From Clytia hemisphaerica (lineage: Eukaryota; Cnidaria; Hydrozoa; Leptothecata; Clytiidae), in assembly GCA_902728285.1 (NCBI GenBank), contig CACVBU010001154.1, positions 1,664,257 to 1,728,256 of the forward strand: DNA of 64,000 nt, in the 5' to 3' direction. The position numbers and the translations under genes are program-made. Below the pieces are notes generated by a model. That model did not search any database. It was given only the letters and a program-made list of their open reading frames with translations, and was not told the DNA's origin. Positions within the stretch are counted from its first letter, which is position 1, and every line of letters begins with the position of its first letter. Below are positions 46,275 through 58,100 of the stretch, piece after piece.

Positions 46275-47405
46275 GCTTGCCCCTGGCCAAGTTTTATTTT
46301 TATTTCTTCCCGCGCAATTATTTACCCGCCAAAAAATATATTTTCTAGACTTACGGCGCCGACTAAAGGGGGCTATGACGTCACGAAACACCATTCCCGC
46401 AACTTGCATCCTGGTGGATGATATCGTTTGCCAACCTTGTTGTCTTTGGTGTTCATGTTATTAATGAGTTGAATTGGATCAAGATTTTTGTATGATTGTC
46501 ACAAGAAATGGCTTATGTTGTAGTGTACTTATCATTCTTTCCTGAATCGAATGTCTTGTTTCCATTTTGACAGTTAGAATGAGAGATGCCAATTTCTTGC
46601 AAAAAAAGGACAATTTTGTAATTTTCACTGACTTAGGTTAGTTTTCACTCAACCTTAGACCAAAATCTTCTTCTTCTGCAATTTTGACTTAACTGAATTA
46701 GAAAAAGGTGAACCAGGAGAACCAAGAAGAACGGAGGTGAACTCATCTGGTAAACCCGCTGAATCGAGGTGAACCCACCGACCAGAACCCAGATTCTGCA
46801 CAACTTCTTACAGTACTTTGAAATTTTTTTTGTGCATTTTGAACGTGGAAAACCTTTGTTGTCAACACACTTTTGACAAGCCTTGAAAACATGGAAAATT
46901 TTTTGTTGTCAACTATAAAAAATTTCCTCCACATTTATCTGTTTTAATGTGAAAAACTTTTGTTGCTTATTAGTCTGGAGACCATACTCTGTACAAAAAT
47001 ATTTCTATCCTGTTAAAATCCCAACAACTTCACTGAAATACAGAGTATGGAATTATTGACTCGATTCAAATCACTTCAAATCACAAAAGAAAAAACCGTT
47101 ATTTTTTCAAAACAATTCAAAAGCTCGCGCCACTTCTCGAAACAATAGAGCTGTTTGACGTCATACTTTTGTTTATCAAATCATAACAATAAGATATTAG
47201 CCAATCAAATTCTGCGATTAATTCTTGCATCTTGTATAATTCCCGGCTACTACTGTCTATACTTTGATATTTTTTTGAAACCACATAGACAGAGAAGTTC
47301 GGGTCTCCCAGCTAGTTGCTTATATGAGAGTTAATTCATTTAATCTTTACAGCTCACCCTAATAGAGACTTATACGCATACATAGTTTTGCGTTCTTTTA
47401 AACCA
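46275..47405. other. Non-coding stretch upstream of the MULE gene
   Basis: Contains GGCTATGACGTCACG about 100 bases upstream of the presumed start, a CRE-like motif that could sit in a promoter. The rest shows no exon. A short GAACC-AGAA-rich patch lies at 46710-46800. Confidence 0.4.
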
Positions 47406-47406
47406 C

Positions 47407-47648
47407 ATGTACCGTGAGATTGGGTAACTTGCATCAGTGGAGGCTAACATAACATGCATAGCCCTCAAATGAATGCTCTGAACTGGTCTTTAAAATACAA
47501 CTACGCAGCTCCGCTCGCGCATCTTTACTCTACAATTTTTGTTTTGATTTAACTTTGTATTTTAATGACCAGCCAGGTCTTTCATTTGAGGGCTATGCAT
47601 GTTATCCTCCACTGATGGCAAGCAAGTTACCCAATCTAACGGTAGTTA
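47407..47648. repeat. MITE 'GATTGGGTAACTTGC'
   Basis: Left arm GATTGGGTAACTTGCATCAGTGG and CATGCATAGCCCTCAAATGA; the right arm is its reverse complement (TCATTTGAGGGCTATGCATG ... GCAAGTTACCCAATC). A fragment of the same family lies at 61617-61675. Confidence 0.85.
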
Positions 47649-47744
47649 ATTCCCGTGATAAACAATGATGAATAATGAATCTGTGTGGTACAGTCACTTT
47701 CTGTCGGGGTTGTGGATGGCGATGTGTGATATGTCGTTCTTTGA

Positions 47745-47985
47745 TACAGTAAGTTGCGGTCTAATGTCGAAATCCGTCTTCTAATTTCGAGACCCTTCTT
47801 TAGAGATAGGAACAATAGAAACTGAGGAAGGTCGGAATCGCTGATTGACTTTGATTAGCGCGATGAGAGGAAAAATCTTTAGTCTATCAGTGATTTCGAC
47901 CTTCTTATTATATATTCCTATCCATAAAGAAGGATGTCAAAATTAGAAGACGGATGTCGACATTAGACCAACTTACGGTACAGTA
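47745..47985. repeat. MITE 'TAAGTTG-GGTCTAATGTCGA'
   Basis: Left arm GTAAGTTGCGGTCTAATGTCG with CCGTCTTCTAATTTCGA; right arm TTAGAAGACGGATGTCGACA and TTAGACCAACTTACGGTAC inverted. A second copy, split by another insertion, is at 57119-58618. Confidence 0.85.
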
Positions 47986-48794
47986 GTTAGGGTTTGTCGT
48001 TCTTCATTTTGTTGCTTTTTAATAGTTATTTTTCTTTCTTTTTTAGATGGTCTGGAAACATTAGATTAAAAAGTCTCTTTTCTCATTTTTGTTGGCATTC
48101 TTTTTCAAATGTGGAAACTTCTGTCTTGAACTTGGTATTTGTGTTTTAAATGTGGAAAGCTTTTTTTGTCAATTTGGAAATTTTCTTCCACGTTTGACGT
48201 CTAATACAGTATGGAAAACTTTCGTTGGCAACTTGAAGTTTTCTTCAACTTTGGGCATTATTTTAGATTACAAAAATGTTTCCCATAAGATATTTTTCCC
48301 TCCTTGCAATCTGTTGGAGATTATGAATTTGGAATTGCTTTGTCCTGTTTTGTTTCTTTTTTTTAACATTATTAGTTATATTACTGTATGATAATGCAAA
48401 ATGACTTTTTTGAAATTATGAAATTTTCCTTGGTTCATTTTATGATATCCTCCTTTTTGTAAAGGTGAAGCGTGATGATGCTACAGATCAAATCTGTGTT
48501 TTGACTGGACTCACCAACCTTTATAATTATAAGGGTACAGTTTTGTTTTTATTTTCTAAGTTCAAAATGCCCTGAGTGTGTTTAGTGTTTTCATCTTCTT
48601 ATATTGTTGTTTCTTTATTCTAGAAAATGAAAAATAGAACGGTTGATGCTTCATTTTTCTCAATGAGAGATAATCTACAGATGTCATTTTTACAGAGAGG
48701 GACTATGAAAAATTTGCAAATGATAGGATATTCGGAAAGACTGCAGCAAATGTAGAGGAAAACTGCACAAATGCCGCGTCGTTGAATATACAGT

Positions 48795-49317
48795 CAGTCG
48801 GAACCACTACATAGAAATGGCAACTATTGCTTTAACGGGGTATCCCGAATGGGAAGGTGAAAATAACCCAAAAAGGAAACTGTTTCCAGATTGAAAATTT
48901 CATCACTTTTCTGTTTCCCATTTTGATAAAAAACTTTTCATTGTTCCCGAACGGGAAGTTGAATTTTTGTAAACAAAGCAGATTTTTGTTTCCCGATCGA
49001 GAAGAAGTTTCCAAATCCAACACATTATCACACATAATTCTTTAGGAATGGGGAAAGTAGAATTAAGAATTGATTACCCGGTGTATTTCTTAACTACTTG
49101 GTGAAAGGTATTTATTTACCCTCTTTTACAATAGGCATCAGTTATTTACCTTCCACGACCATTTCCGGAGTGCGCAGAGGTCACATTCCCGATCGGTATA
49201 CTGGTCAACTTCCTGATTCGGAAACTCTATCCATTTCGGGAAGTTTCTCACCTTCCCGTTCGGGATATATTTCCCGTTAAGGCAATAGTTGCCATTTCTA
49301 TGTAGTGGTTCCGACTG
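48795..49317. mobile_element. MITE inserted in the receptor locus, 5-bp TSD
   Basis: 523 bases with terminal repeats CAGTCGGAACCACTACATAG (left) and CTATGTAGTGGTTCCGACTG (right), continuing CCATTTCTATG / GCAACTATTGC. ACAGT flanks both sides (48790-48794 and 49318-49322). The interior repeats CCCGA-CGGGAA motifs. The end of the receptor frame at 49298 lies inside this element, so its last residues (SVGTTT) are transposon sequence. Confidence 0.85.
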
Positions 49318-50209
49318 ACAGTGTTTGTATGTCATTAAAATGTTTTGCTTGCAACTTGCGAATCGAGGAGGCTCTGGAACGCTTCGCAACTTTTATACAT
49401 ATACGGCTTGTTATGATCTTATTTCCGCAGGTAACACGGTCCCTTGCACTGTCATTGTATTTTTTATCTTTCATATCTAAGATCATGTGTTTGTTGTATT
49501 TCGCATCTTGCATTTTGATGTCAACATCAACTTTGCTAATCCTATTTTGTTCAACCGTCGTATTACTTCTGCACTCCTTATTATTATTCTTTTCGGTAAA
49601 ATTGTCCTTTGTTGTCTGCGTTCGATTTTCTTTTTCAACAAATCGGTTTGTTTTATCAACAATCTGTCGTGCTTTTAACGTTCGATACGATACAAGATTT
49701 ACAGTTATCAACAAGACAATCGAACAAGAATAAAGGGGTATCCAAAAACAAAGGCTTGCATATTTACGTAACCAAAGTACATCAAAAAAGAAGAAATTGA
49801 AACAAAAATTCATGATTCCAAAACATGAGCCGACTGCTAAAGTGATGTAGATAGGGTATGTTGGTATCCTCTTAAATGGATAGCGAACTGAGACGAATCT
49901 GAGGGCTGATATAAGCGCAAATGTTATGAAACCAAGCATATGTAATCCATGTGATAAACCAAATGTTAGCACGACTGCAAGACTTCTTTCATTCATACCA
50001 AAAAAGAACATAAGTAAAGATGATACGGCTGCAAAGAGTGTGGTTAAAATATCAATACACGACAGAAATATGAATAGTTTTTTAGATGTTGTCATCTTAT
50101 GTCCTTTGTTTGTTTCTTTAATGCCGAAAATGAGCAGTAGATTTGAAACCAAAACAAATAGCAATATTACCAGGTGGATGATGTAGGTAAGATTAAAAAG
50201 TTCAGCCAT
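49318..50209 (-). pseudogene. Rhodopsin-like receptor, TM1-TM5 and long third loop, cut off
   Basis: About 297 receptor residues from ATG 50209. TM1 (IIHLVILLFVLVSNLLLIFG), TM2 (KKLFIFLSCIDILTTLF), TM3 ending LRFVSVRYPFKR (in place of DRY), TM4 (GIMNFCFNFFFF) and TM5 (LLITVNLVSYRTLKARQ) match the intact paralogue at 53178-54080 throughout. A long polar intracellular loop rich in Asn, Lys and Arg follows. TM6 and TM7 are absent: the frame runs into the MITE at 48795-49317 and stops at 49298. With no TM6-TM7 nearby, the only candidate second half on this strand is 41514-41876, 7.4 kb away. No strong splice donor was seen before the MITE, so a broken gene is more likely than an intron. The ligand is unknown. 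Confidence 0.78.
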
Positions 50210-51224
50210 CTTTTAATTATTGTGTAACTTTGGCAACAAAAATAAGAACAAAGTTTTTATGGATTTCACCACAAAATTTATATTAAGTCCCTTCAATAAC
50301 TCTCAAATGCAAAAAAATAATTGAACTGTTATAGTATATTTTATCTCCGGATTATTTTTTCTGAAAACCTGAAATTTAAAAAGCTCCTTGCAGTGATAAT
50401 GGCAGGTGATTTCAAATTCAAAATATGTATGCTAATATTTGCCAGTCTCATTTCAACTGCGATCATAAAAAACGAGTTTTAATTGCTGTTTTATTTTGAA
50501 AATTTTTATTGTAGAAAGAACTGTTAATGATTTTTTACCTTGTTCATAATTTTTTGAACATGCAAATAGTTTACCTTGGCTCTGTACAGTACCAAGTAAC
50601 GGGAAACAATATCTACGATACACGTATTTCCTTTTAGCAGATCCATATAAAAAAGTCACGAAAAAATGTCGAGTAAAGCTCTGATTGGCTGACACATTCA
50701 AAGATTACCTCATACTCTGGGCATTTGAAAAAAAAATTCTTAAGAAATTTAATAGACCCGCCAAAATTTCTTCCCGTCAAAAAAAATTTGTAAGAAAAAT
50801 CGGACAATTGATCCATTCGTCAAGATTTCTTCTCTAAGGTACTAATGGTCTTTCGGTCAATTATTTGGAAGATAGAAGTTTTGTTGAAAGACTCCGTCGT
50901 CTTTAGTTTTTAATTTCTTATTTTAGCCAATAAATATATACAAAATACCTAAAACATATTTTCAAATGATAATAAAAATCTTCGCATTCTGACAAAAATA
51001 ACGTGCCAGAAAAAACACTGAGGAGCAAAAAGTAACCTGAAGCTGAATCTCAATGCTCTGGGCGACTATACAGTTTAGAAACCTTCAAATTGAAGATATC
51101 TGTGAAATCTCGTAAGGATTAGACTAGAAAAAAGTAGATGACCTTTTCAATTACTGACCTTTTTATAAGCATCCTCTTAAAATCTGAATGGGGAGTGAAT
51201 CCGTTGATCAAAGAGAATACCTTA

Positions 51225-51500
51225 AGGGAACTTATTTTGGCGGGAACTAATTTTGGCGAATTTAGACGAAATTCGCCAAATTTAGTTCCCGCCAAAATTA
51301 AATATTTTGCTCACTCGCCAAAATAAGTTCCCGCCAAAATTAAATTTTTTGTTTCCTTGCCTAAATAACCCCTGAAATTCATCAAAATTGCTCAAAATAA
51401 GGCAAAATAGAACAGATTTACGCTGTCATTCGCCAAAATTAGTTCCCGCCAAAATTAAATTTTTTTAAGATTTTCGCTGCTCGCCAAAATTAGTTTCGAA
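51225..51500. repeat. MITE-like CGCCAAAATTAGTTCCCGCC repeats
   Basis: CTTATTTTGGCGGGAACTAA and CGCCAAAATAAGTTCCCGCC are inverted over about 100 bases (51231-51336), followed by further single copies to 51500. Related to 29945-30090 and 40967-41320. Confidence 0.7.
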
Positions 51501-52158
51501 CCACTATAAATCGAATGTGATACCTCGAAAGTCTTTTGTCCCTTCAGTTAACAATTCCTCATAAACCTTACTCCATAACTCGAACATCTCTTTAACTCGA
51601 ACAAATTTGTGTTCCACGTGCGTGTTCGAGCTATGGAAGATCAAGGTGCATAAAACCTAATGACACCGTGAGTTTTTTTGCAGAATCAATGAATCAATGA
51701 ATCACGCATATAGCTTAGTGATCTTAAACAACATCGAAAAATGTCTGTTTTACAATCTCATCATTTTTTATCCATTTTCATTCGCTTTGCTGATGGCTGA
51801 TCATCATCCTGAAGGGGAGAAGAAATACAGTATTGATTGTTTTATGTCATTGATCTTTGTAGGGGAATATAATTGTTTTATGTATCGATTTAAGGCTGTT
51901 TCTTCCGCCCTTGACCCGGACCGTTACCTGGGTTTTAAGGTTTCTTTTTGCTTGCAAAGCAAAGTGGAGTATTCTAGGGAGATTGAATGGCGCCCTTTCC
52001 TACATTCGGGTAGATAGCTATCAAAAGAGAAGCCTTAAAGACTTAAATTGCTTGCAAGCAAAAGTTGAAGATTATAGGCATTCGGGATTGTACGACATTA
52101 ACCAGACCACGCTAAGAGGGGTTTGACAGCCAGCAATGGTGTCGAGAGAATGTATTAC

Positions 52159-55100
52159 CTTGCTATTTTCATCGTTGAATGTTGTGGATGAAGAAGAAAC
52201 AGAGCCTTTAGTGATTGTTCCTCCCGTCGCTTTCATCAATTCCTGTAAAAGTGAACAAAGGTGAAATGGTTAATTTTTTTCATACCCTGAACGATTCAAA
52301 CACTTTTTGACATTTTGGTCAGGTTTAGTCAAGATAAAATTTAATAAGCAGTTATAATTTCAACAAAAAATCTAAATAATGTACATCAGAACTAGGAAAC
52401 ACCCAAACATATCCATGCTTAAACAAATTAGGATTGAAATAAAAAATTTAGCGAGAAGCCGTTTAATTATAACAAACTTATATACCATTTACAATACGAT
52501 ATCGATTTTTCCATAATGTTAAGTCACCGTCAAAAAGGCACTCTTCTTTTCAAAACGGTCACTTATTCGATGAAAATCCAATTTCCTTTGACAATCGAAT
52601 AAGAGAAGGTCAACTCTACAAAAGAATTTATCAAAAGATAACAAACATTCAAGAGTACACACCTTGGTAAATCCCATGCTAGTGGAATCTCTTGAGTCAC
52701 CAGCTGTGAAACTTTCACCAGGTAGATTACTACTACTGTCTTCGTTGATGGCGAAACCTTGCTGCGAATATTCGCTACTGTAGAAAAAGAGCAAGACAAA
52801 ATTTGTTTGACGAGAATCGAAAATCACCTTACTTCAATAAGTTAAGACTACGTTCAGACGTTAGATTTTCGTATCGCTCCGGTATACCTTATCGGTAGAA
52901 ATTTGGTCCGTAAGAAAATGACGAAAAAATCGTTTATTAGTGACGAAATTTTTTACCGACGGAATAAAACCCACGAAACTAAAATTTCAAAATAATTTTG
53001 TAAACTGTACCAAGATTTCACAACAAAAAGACTTAAATTTAAAGGAAAAGATATGTCTATTATATTTTGACCGAATTTCAAAGAATTTTGAATATATTTT
53101 AGAAAGCTGTAATTTAAACCAAAGATTTAAAATTTCCACATGAAAAAAACGAGTCTTGATTACAGTGTAACATCTTCTCAACTCAACAATGAGGAGACTT
53201 TTTTCTTATAAAATGTTTTCAGTTCTTTAGTTCGGAATGTGTACAATATTGCATTGATTCCACTATTAGCCAACGCCGTAAAATAAAAGACTCCTGACAG
53301 ACGGACCATAGATCCATAGTTGGCAAAATGATGTTCATCCTCCACATTGATTAAGTGAACAATGGATAAGATTGACATTCCAATATTACACAGTATATAT
53401 GCTAAGGTAATGTATATGAGAGTTTTAACGGCGCGGGTTTTATTTTCTTGACTCTTACCATCTTTTATAGTGATAGTTACACTGTTTTGGTTATGGTGAA
53501 ATTCCTGGGCTTGGGTTTTGCTTTTGTTTTGGTCTCTGCACTGTCGCGCTCTGAGAGTCATATAAGATACCAAGTTTATTATAATCAGCAAGATCATTAC
53601 ACCGATATATAGGGGTACCCAGAGAAAAAGTGTAACGTATTTCTTGATCCAATTATATTTGAAGAAAAAGAAATTCAACCAAAAATTCATAATCGCTATT
53701 ACCAAGCCAACTGCCAGACTACAGAGTATGTTACAAGTCGAGATACGTTTGAAAGGGTATCTGACAACCAAAAAACGTAGACTGCAAATCAATAGAAATA
53801 CCATGAATCCAAAAATATGAAATGCTTGTGCAAATCCATACAATATTCTCTCCAAAGTAGATCGTTCTTTAACATTGAAAACCAAAATGCTGAACGACGT
53901 TGCAAATCCAAACAAACCCGTACAAATATCAACACATGACAGAAATATGAAAAGTTTTTTTGAAGTTGACATTATTCTTTGTCCTTTGTTCGTCTTCCTT
54001 ATACCGAAGATGAGTAGGATATTGGAAATGAAAATGAAGAGTAGAACGAACAAGTGAATGATATACGTGTTGTCTGCCATCTTTAAAAATTTTACTTGAT
54101 TACAAAAAAAAGACAGTATAAGATTTTCTATGTTTCAACTCCGAAAAAAATCTTTTAATGTTTGAAATCGTGAAAAAAGGATTATTGGTATTAAAAAGGG
54201 TATCGCTAATAAGAGAAATATTTTTTTTCCGTCGTGAAAAGTAAACTTTCGTTATTTTCAATCGATAAAACAGGTAGTTTGTTGGTCTAAGTAATTTTAA
54301 CGTACCAGTTTCCAGCCTTAATTAGAAAATAAACCTGAAATAAAGGGGCTTTTTTTTGAGTTATAACAATATGTTTGCCTAAAATGTCCTATAAAAATAA
54401 TATTCAAATCATGGCAATTTCTTTTTTCAGGCGTGCTTAACATTGTAAAAAGGGCCATTTCGCAATTTTTTTCGAAAAACTAAATGATCAAGATCACGGC
54501 ATTTTATGATCATGGTTCATTTTATAAAAATTTCCTAAAATAAAGTGCCAAAACCTTTAAATTTTCCTAGTAGTGGGGTCGTTTAGCATAATTTACGGGA
54601 AAAGAATAAGATCTAGCTGAAACTTTCTCCAGACCTTCTCTATAGGATGCTTATACCTCAGGAAAAATTCCCCTAAAATCCCACTGGTGGAACATCCATT
54701 TTTCTCAAGATAATACACGCAGAAGATGCTATTTATGGTCAATTTAGACCAAAATGTGGCGAAAAGTGGAACTTGCGCATGAAATATCTCGAGTTAGGTA
54801 AGGAAATCGGCTATAACCGTTTAAAAGTCTTCTATATAGTTTTTCGAGAGCTTTCGAATGGTATACTTGATGTCTGAAAATGAGTTTGAAATTTTCAAAA
54901 AATTTCGCCCTTAGGGTTTTGCCTGGGAAAAAAAGAAATGTCCCAAAAAATGGATGTTCCACCAGTGGGATTTTAGGGGAATTTTTCCTGAGGTATAAGC
55001 ATCCTATAGAGAAGGTCTGTAGAAAGTTTCAGCTAGATCTTATTTTTTTCCTACAAACAGCCTGTATTTTTGTAACACGACCACACTATAGGGGTTTTTT

Positions 55101-58100
55101 GGGGGGAGAACCTAAAACAACCTAAATTAAATTTAAGACATCTGTTGACAAAGCAATAAGATGAATGGAGAATTTCTAACTTGTTATATGTGAGGTTGCT
55201 ATCTTCTCCTTCCATGTTGGTGACGCTGGATTGTGAATCGTCTAAACACGCATCCAAACGAGGATTTAACACTGCAAGAAAAAAAGGGTTTTTAAATTCC
55301 TAGGCCATCTCCATCAAACGGAATCGGTGGTCGAACTAATCAAAACAAAGAATTGATATAATCGATCTGAAATAAAATTTTGAGTCTTGTCACCCAATAC
55401 ATGTCTTTTCTTTTATAACCATAGCGTTTATAACCATATGCAGGCTCAGTTTTCGGTACCCAAACAATGGCTCTATTGTTTGAGAACAATAGAACGCTAA
55501 GCATAATGCGAGACTGGTATGGGGACAGACACTTGCTTATAAAAAAAAGCATAATGGCAACAATTTTTACTTAAGTGTTTTTTAAGCAACTGATTAATAA
55601 CAAAAGTCAAGATTTGGAAAGTTAGTGCGTCTATGGAAAAGAGTGCGGATAAAATAAATCATACAGTAAGAAGGATTAAATAACTCCAGGGAAGAAATTT
55701 TCGCGGAATTTAACTTCTCGGTTGAGAGATTTATTTGTACACAATTTTAGAGGTGAGATTTTTGAATTCTTGAGAATAATCGTGTTTCGCAGATTTATCA
55801 AAAGACTGTGCAATTAAATTCCGCAGAAACTGTGCAATTAAATTCCGCAGAAATGTGTTCCGTGAAAATTTGTTCCCTTAAGTTAAGGCAATACGAATGT
55901 TTCACATCTCAGTAAAACACAGACGTCGCTATTAAAGATGTGAAAAGATCTCATTATACAAAATCATCTCAACTTACGTGATCCGCTAGCTGTTCTTTTT
56001 CTTTCTTTACTTTTCTCAGGGAATGACTGCAAGGAATCTCCATCTGCACCTTGGGAATCATCAGAAGGAGGTGCAGGCGACGGGAAACTGGCGTTGGAAT
56101 CCTCATTAACCACTGTGAACTCACTAACTGAAAAAAAGATAAAAGAGAAAATCCGTCAAAATAATAATAAACAATATTCTTGTTGTTAGAAAACTATTGG
56201 AGGTCGTTCCTTATACATTGGACACACCCTTGTCTGTACACAAACCCAATATCTACGGCTAATTTCAAAATTCATTGCCGTAGAGGGTCTGTTGTCATTG
56301 TCTTTTCTGGTTTGAGATTTTTCAAACCAACCGCTACGATGGAGTGCTGTTGGAGTTTGGCGAGAAATCGGAGGCGATAAGTCAAAATGGCCGTCAGAGT
56401 TGTCAGAAAGTATAGAAGACCATAGAAGTTTGTCGAAAAAAATTGTTTTCATAACAAAACTCGAAAACTGACTTCTTTATTTTTTAATAATTTGAATAAA
56501 AGAGATCTCTAAATGAAGACATTCTATTGCAAAATAACTCTTTTTGCACAAATCGAATGTTTTTTGTTTACATTTTGGATCTTTGAGTTCACGAACATGA
56601 GAGAGAATTTGTTTGATTGGAATCTTGTTTTTAAAGTGGTTTTAACTTCAGTTCTTTGCAAAAGAATATACTCAGAGTATCTCTGCATGTTTTTATGTTC
56701 AAATTCAGTATTACTTTTACGGCATTTCGATCTATGTAGAGTGGCTATAGTTTGTTTTGTTGCCATAACTTTTGTAATTAAAATGTAGATTTTATTCTCT
56801 GAACAGTATTACGCATGAATGTAGAGCTATCATAGGGATCAAATTTCTAATAACCCTGATCAAAAGAAGCAATTCTATTTGGCAGTTGAGCTAGTTGATT
56901 TAAAATTAAGTTAGTTGAGTTTAAAAAATTGTAAATCTTAAATAATATATCGTCAATACCTTGTGTCTTCTTTTTGCTCTTATCTGGAGATATGGCTTGA
57001 CCCTTGTTTTTGTCACCTTCTCTTTGCTCAACTATAACATAAGCGAAAGTAACATTTTCTGATTTTTTTTTATAGAGAAATCTTTTTTACAAGAGTTGAG
57101 AAGTTATATGTATTTGCTAGTAAGTTGGTCTAGCATGGTTTCATCCATGATTTTGAGTCCCCCCTTAAAACACAAATCACCCCTTATCAATTTATCCCCC
57201 CTTAAAGCTTAAAGATGGTTTTGAGGTGCCCCTTAAGTCTTACTCCACCCATAAATTTGCAAGACTCTTATGTATACATGCCCTTAATTTTTGGGGTGTA
57301 GAGACAAGCGAGAAATTAGTCCTTAAGCTCTTCTACTGATATTTCTTTCTTTCTTTTGTGAAAAAGTTTTTTATCATTATATACTTTTCTAAACCAGCAA
57401 ATTTAAAATATTAGTAGAGAATGATAAACTGTAATAAACAAAATACCTGATATAAAAATCCCTACAATACACTTTTCTAGAATCGTTTTCTCCTCAAACT
57501 GATAGCATTTGAGCGAAACTATTCCATATAGAAGCAGAACAGAAAAATATTCCAAATTGAATGTCTTTAAAAAATGTAAATATTCGAATCACGGGCCATT
57601 CCATTACTGAAATGTGATTGGAGCATTAGATGTAGTGTAGGATGATGGCACACCAAGGAAACAAAAATATTTTAGAATGTAACATTCGAATGGAAATAGA
57701 AAATTCCATAGCTGAAATGTGATTGGAGCCTTAGATGCTTTGCAAGCAGTGGCGTGGTGGGAAAATCTTTCTGGAGGGGCCAAAGTCAATTTTCCAAAGT
57801 GGTGTCCCCACCCACCATTTTCTAAACTTTTACTAATTCATTTGCCTAGGCATAATGAGGAAGGAAATATTTAGTGGAGAAGAGTAGATTTATCTTTGAT
57901 GAATGGAAAAGGGTACAACAGGCCCCACCATGGTTGGGGCCGACTAGAAATTTTTTTTAAATCGACTGCCAAGCTACCCTAAATCACTAAATACAAATAG
58001 ACAAATTAGAGACTTTCTAGAGTGAAAAGAAACTTAAAGAAAGAAAGTGTAATGCGAGCGAAGCGTGCGAAGAAATTGATGTTTTATGATTTCAATATTG

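Noticed and set aside
46170-46409. Alternative start of the MULE gene at 46271 or 46409
   Set aside because: These frames reach a stop before the donor; only the frame from 46267 joins exon 2 in phase. The acidic start at 46271 could still be original if a T-run frameshift occurred.
48089-48391. 100-residue plus-strand frame with Phe/Cys-rich sequence
   Set aside because: Simple T-rich sequence with no homology I recognise and no conserved motif.
52013-52126. Possible last exon of the BCL7-like gene
   Set aside because: Reverse-complement sequence lacks a clear acceptor and gives no BCL7-like C-terminus.
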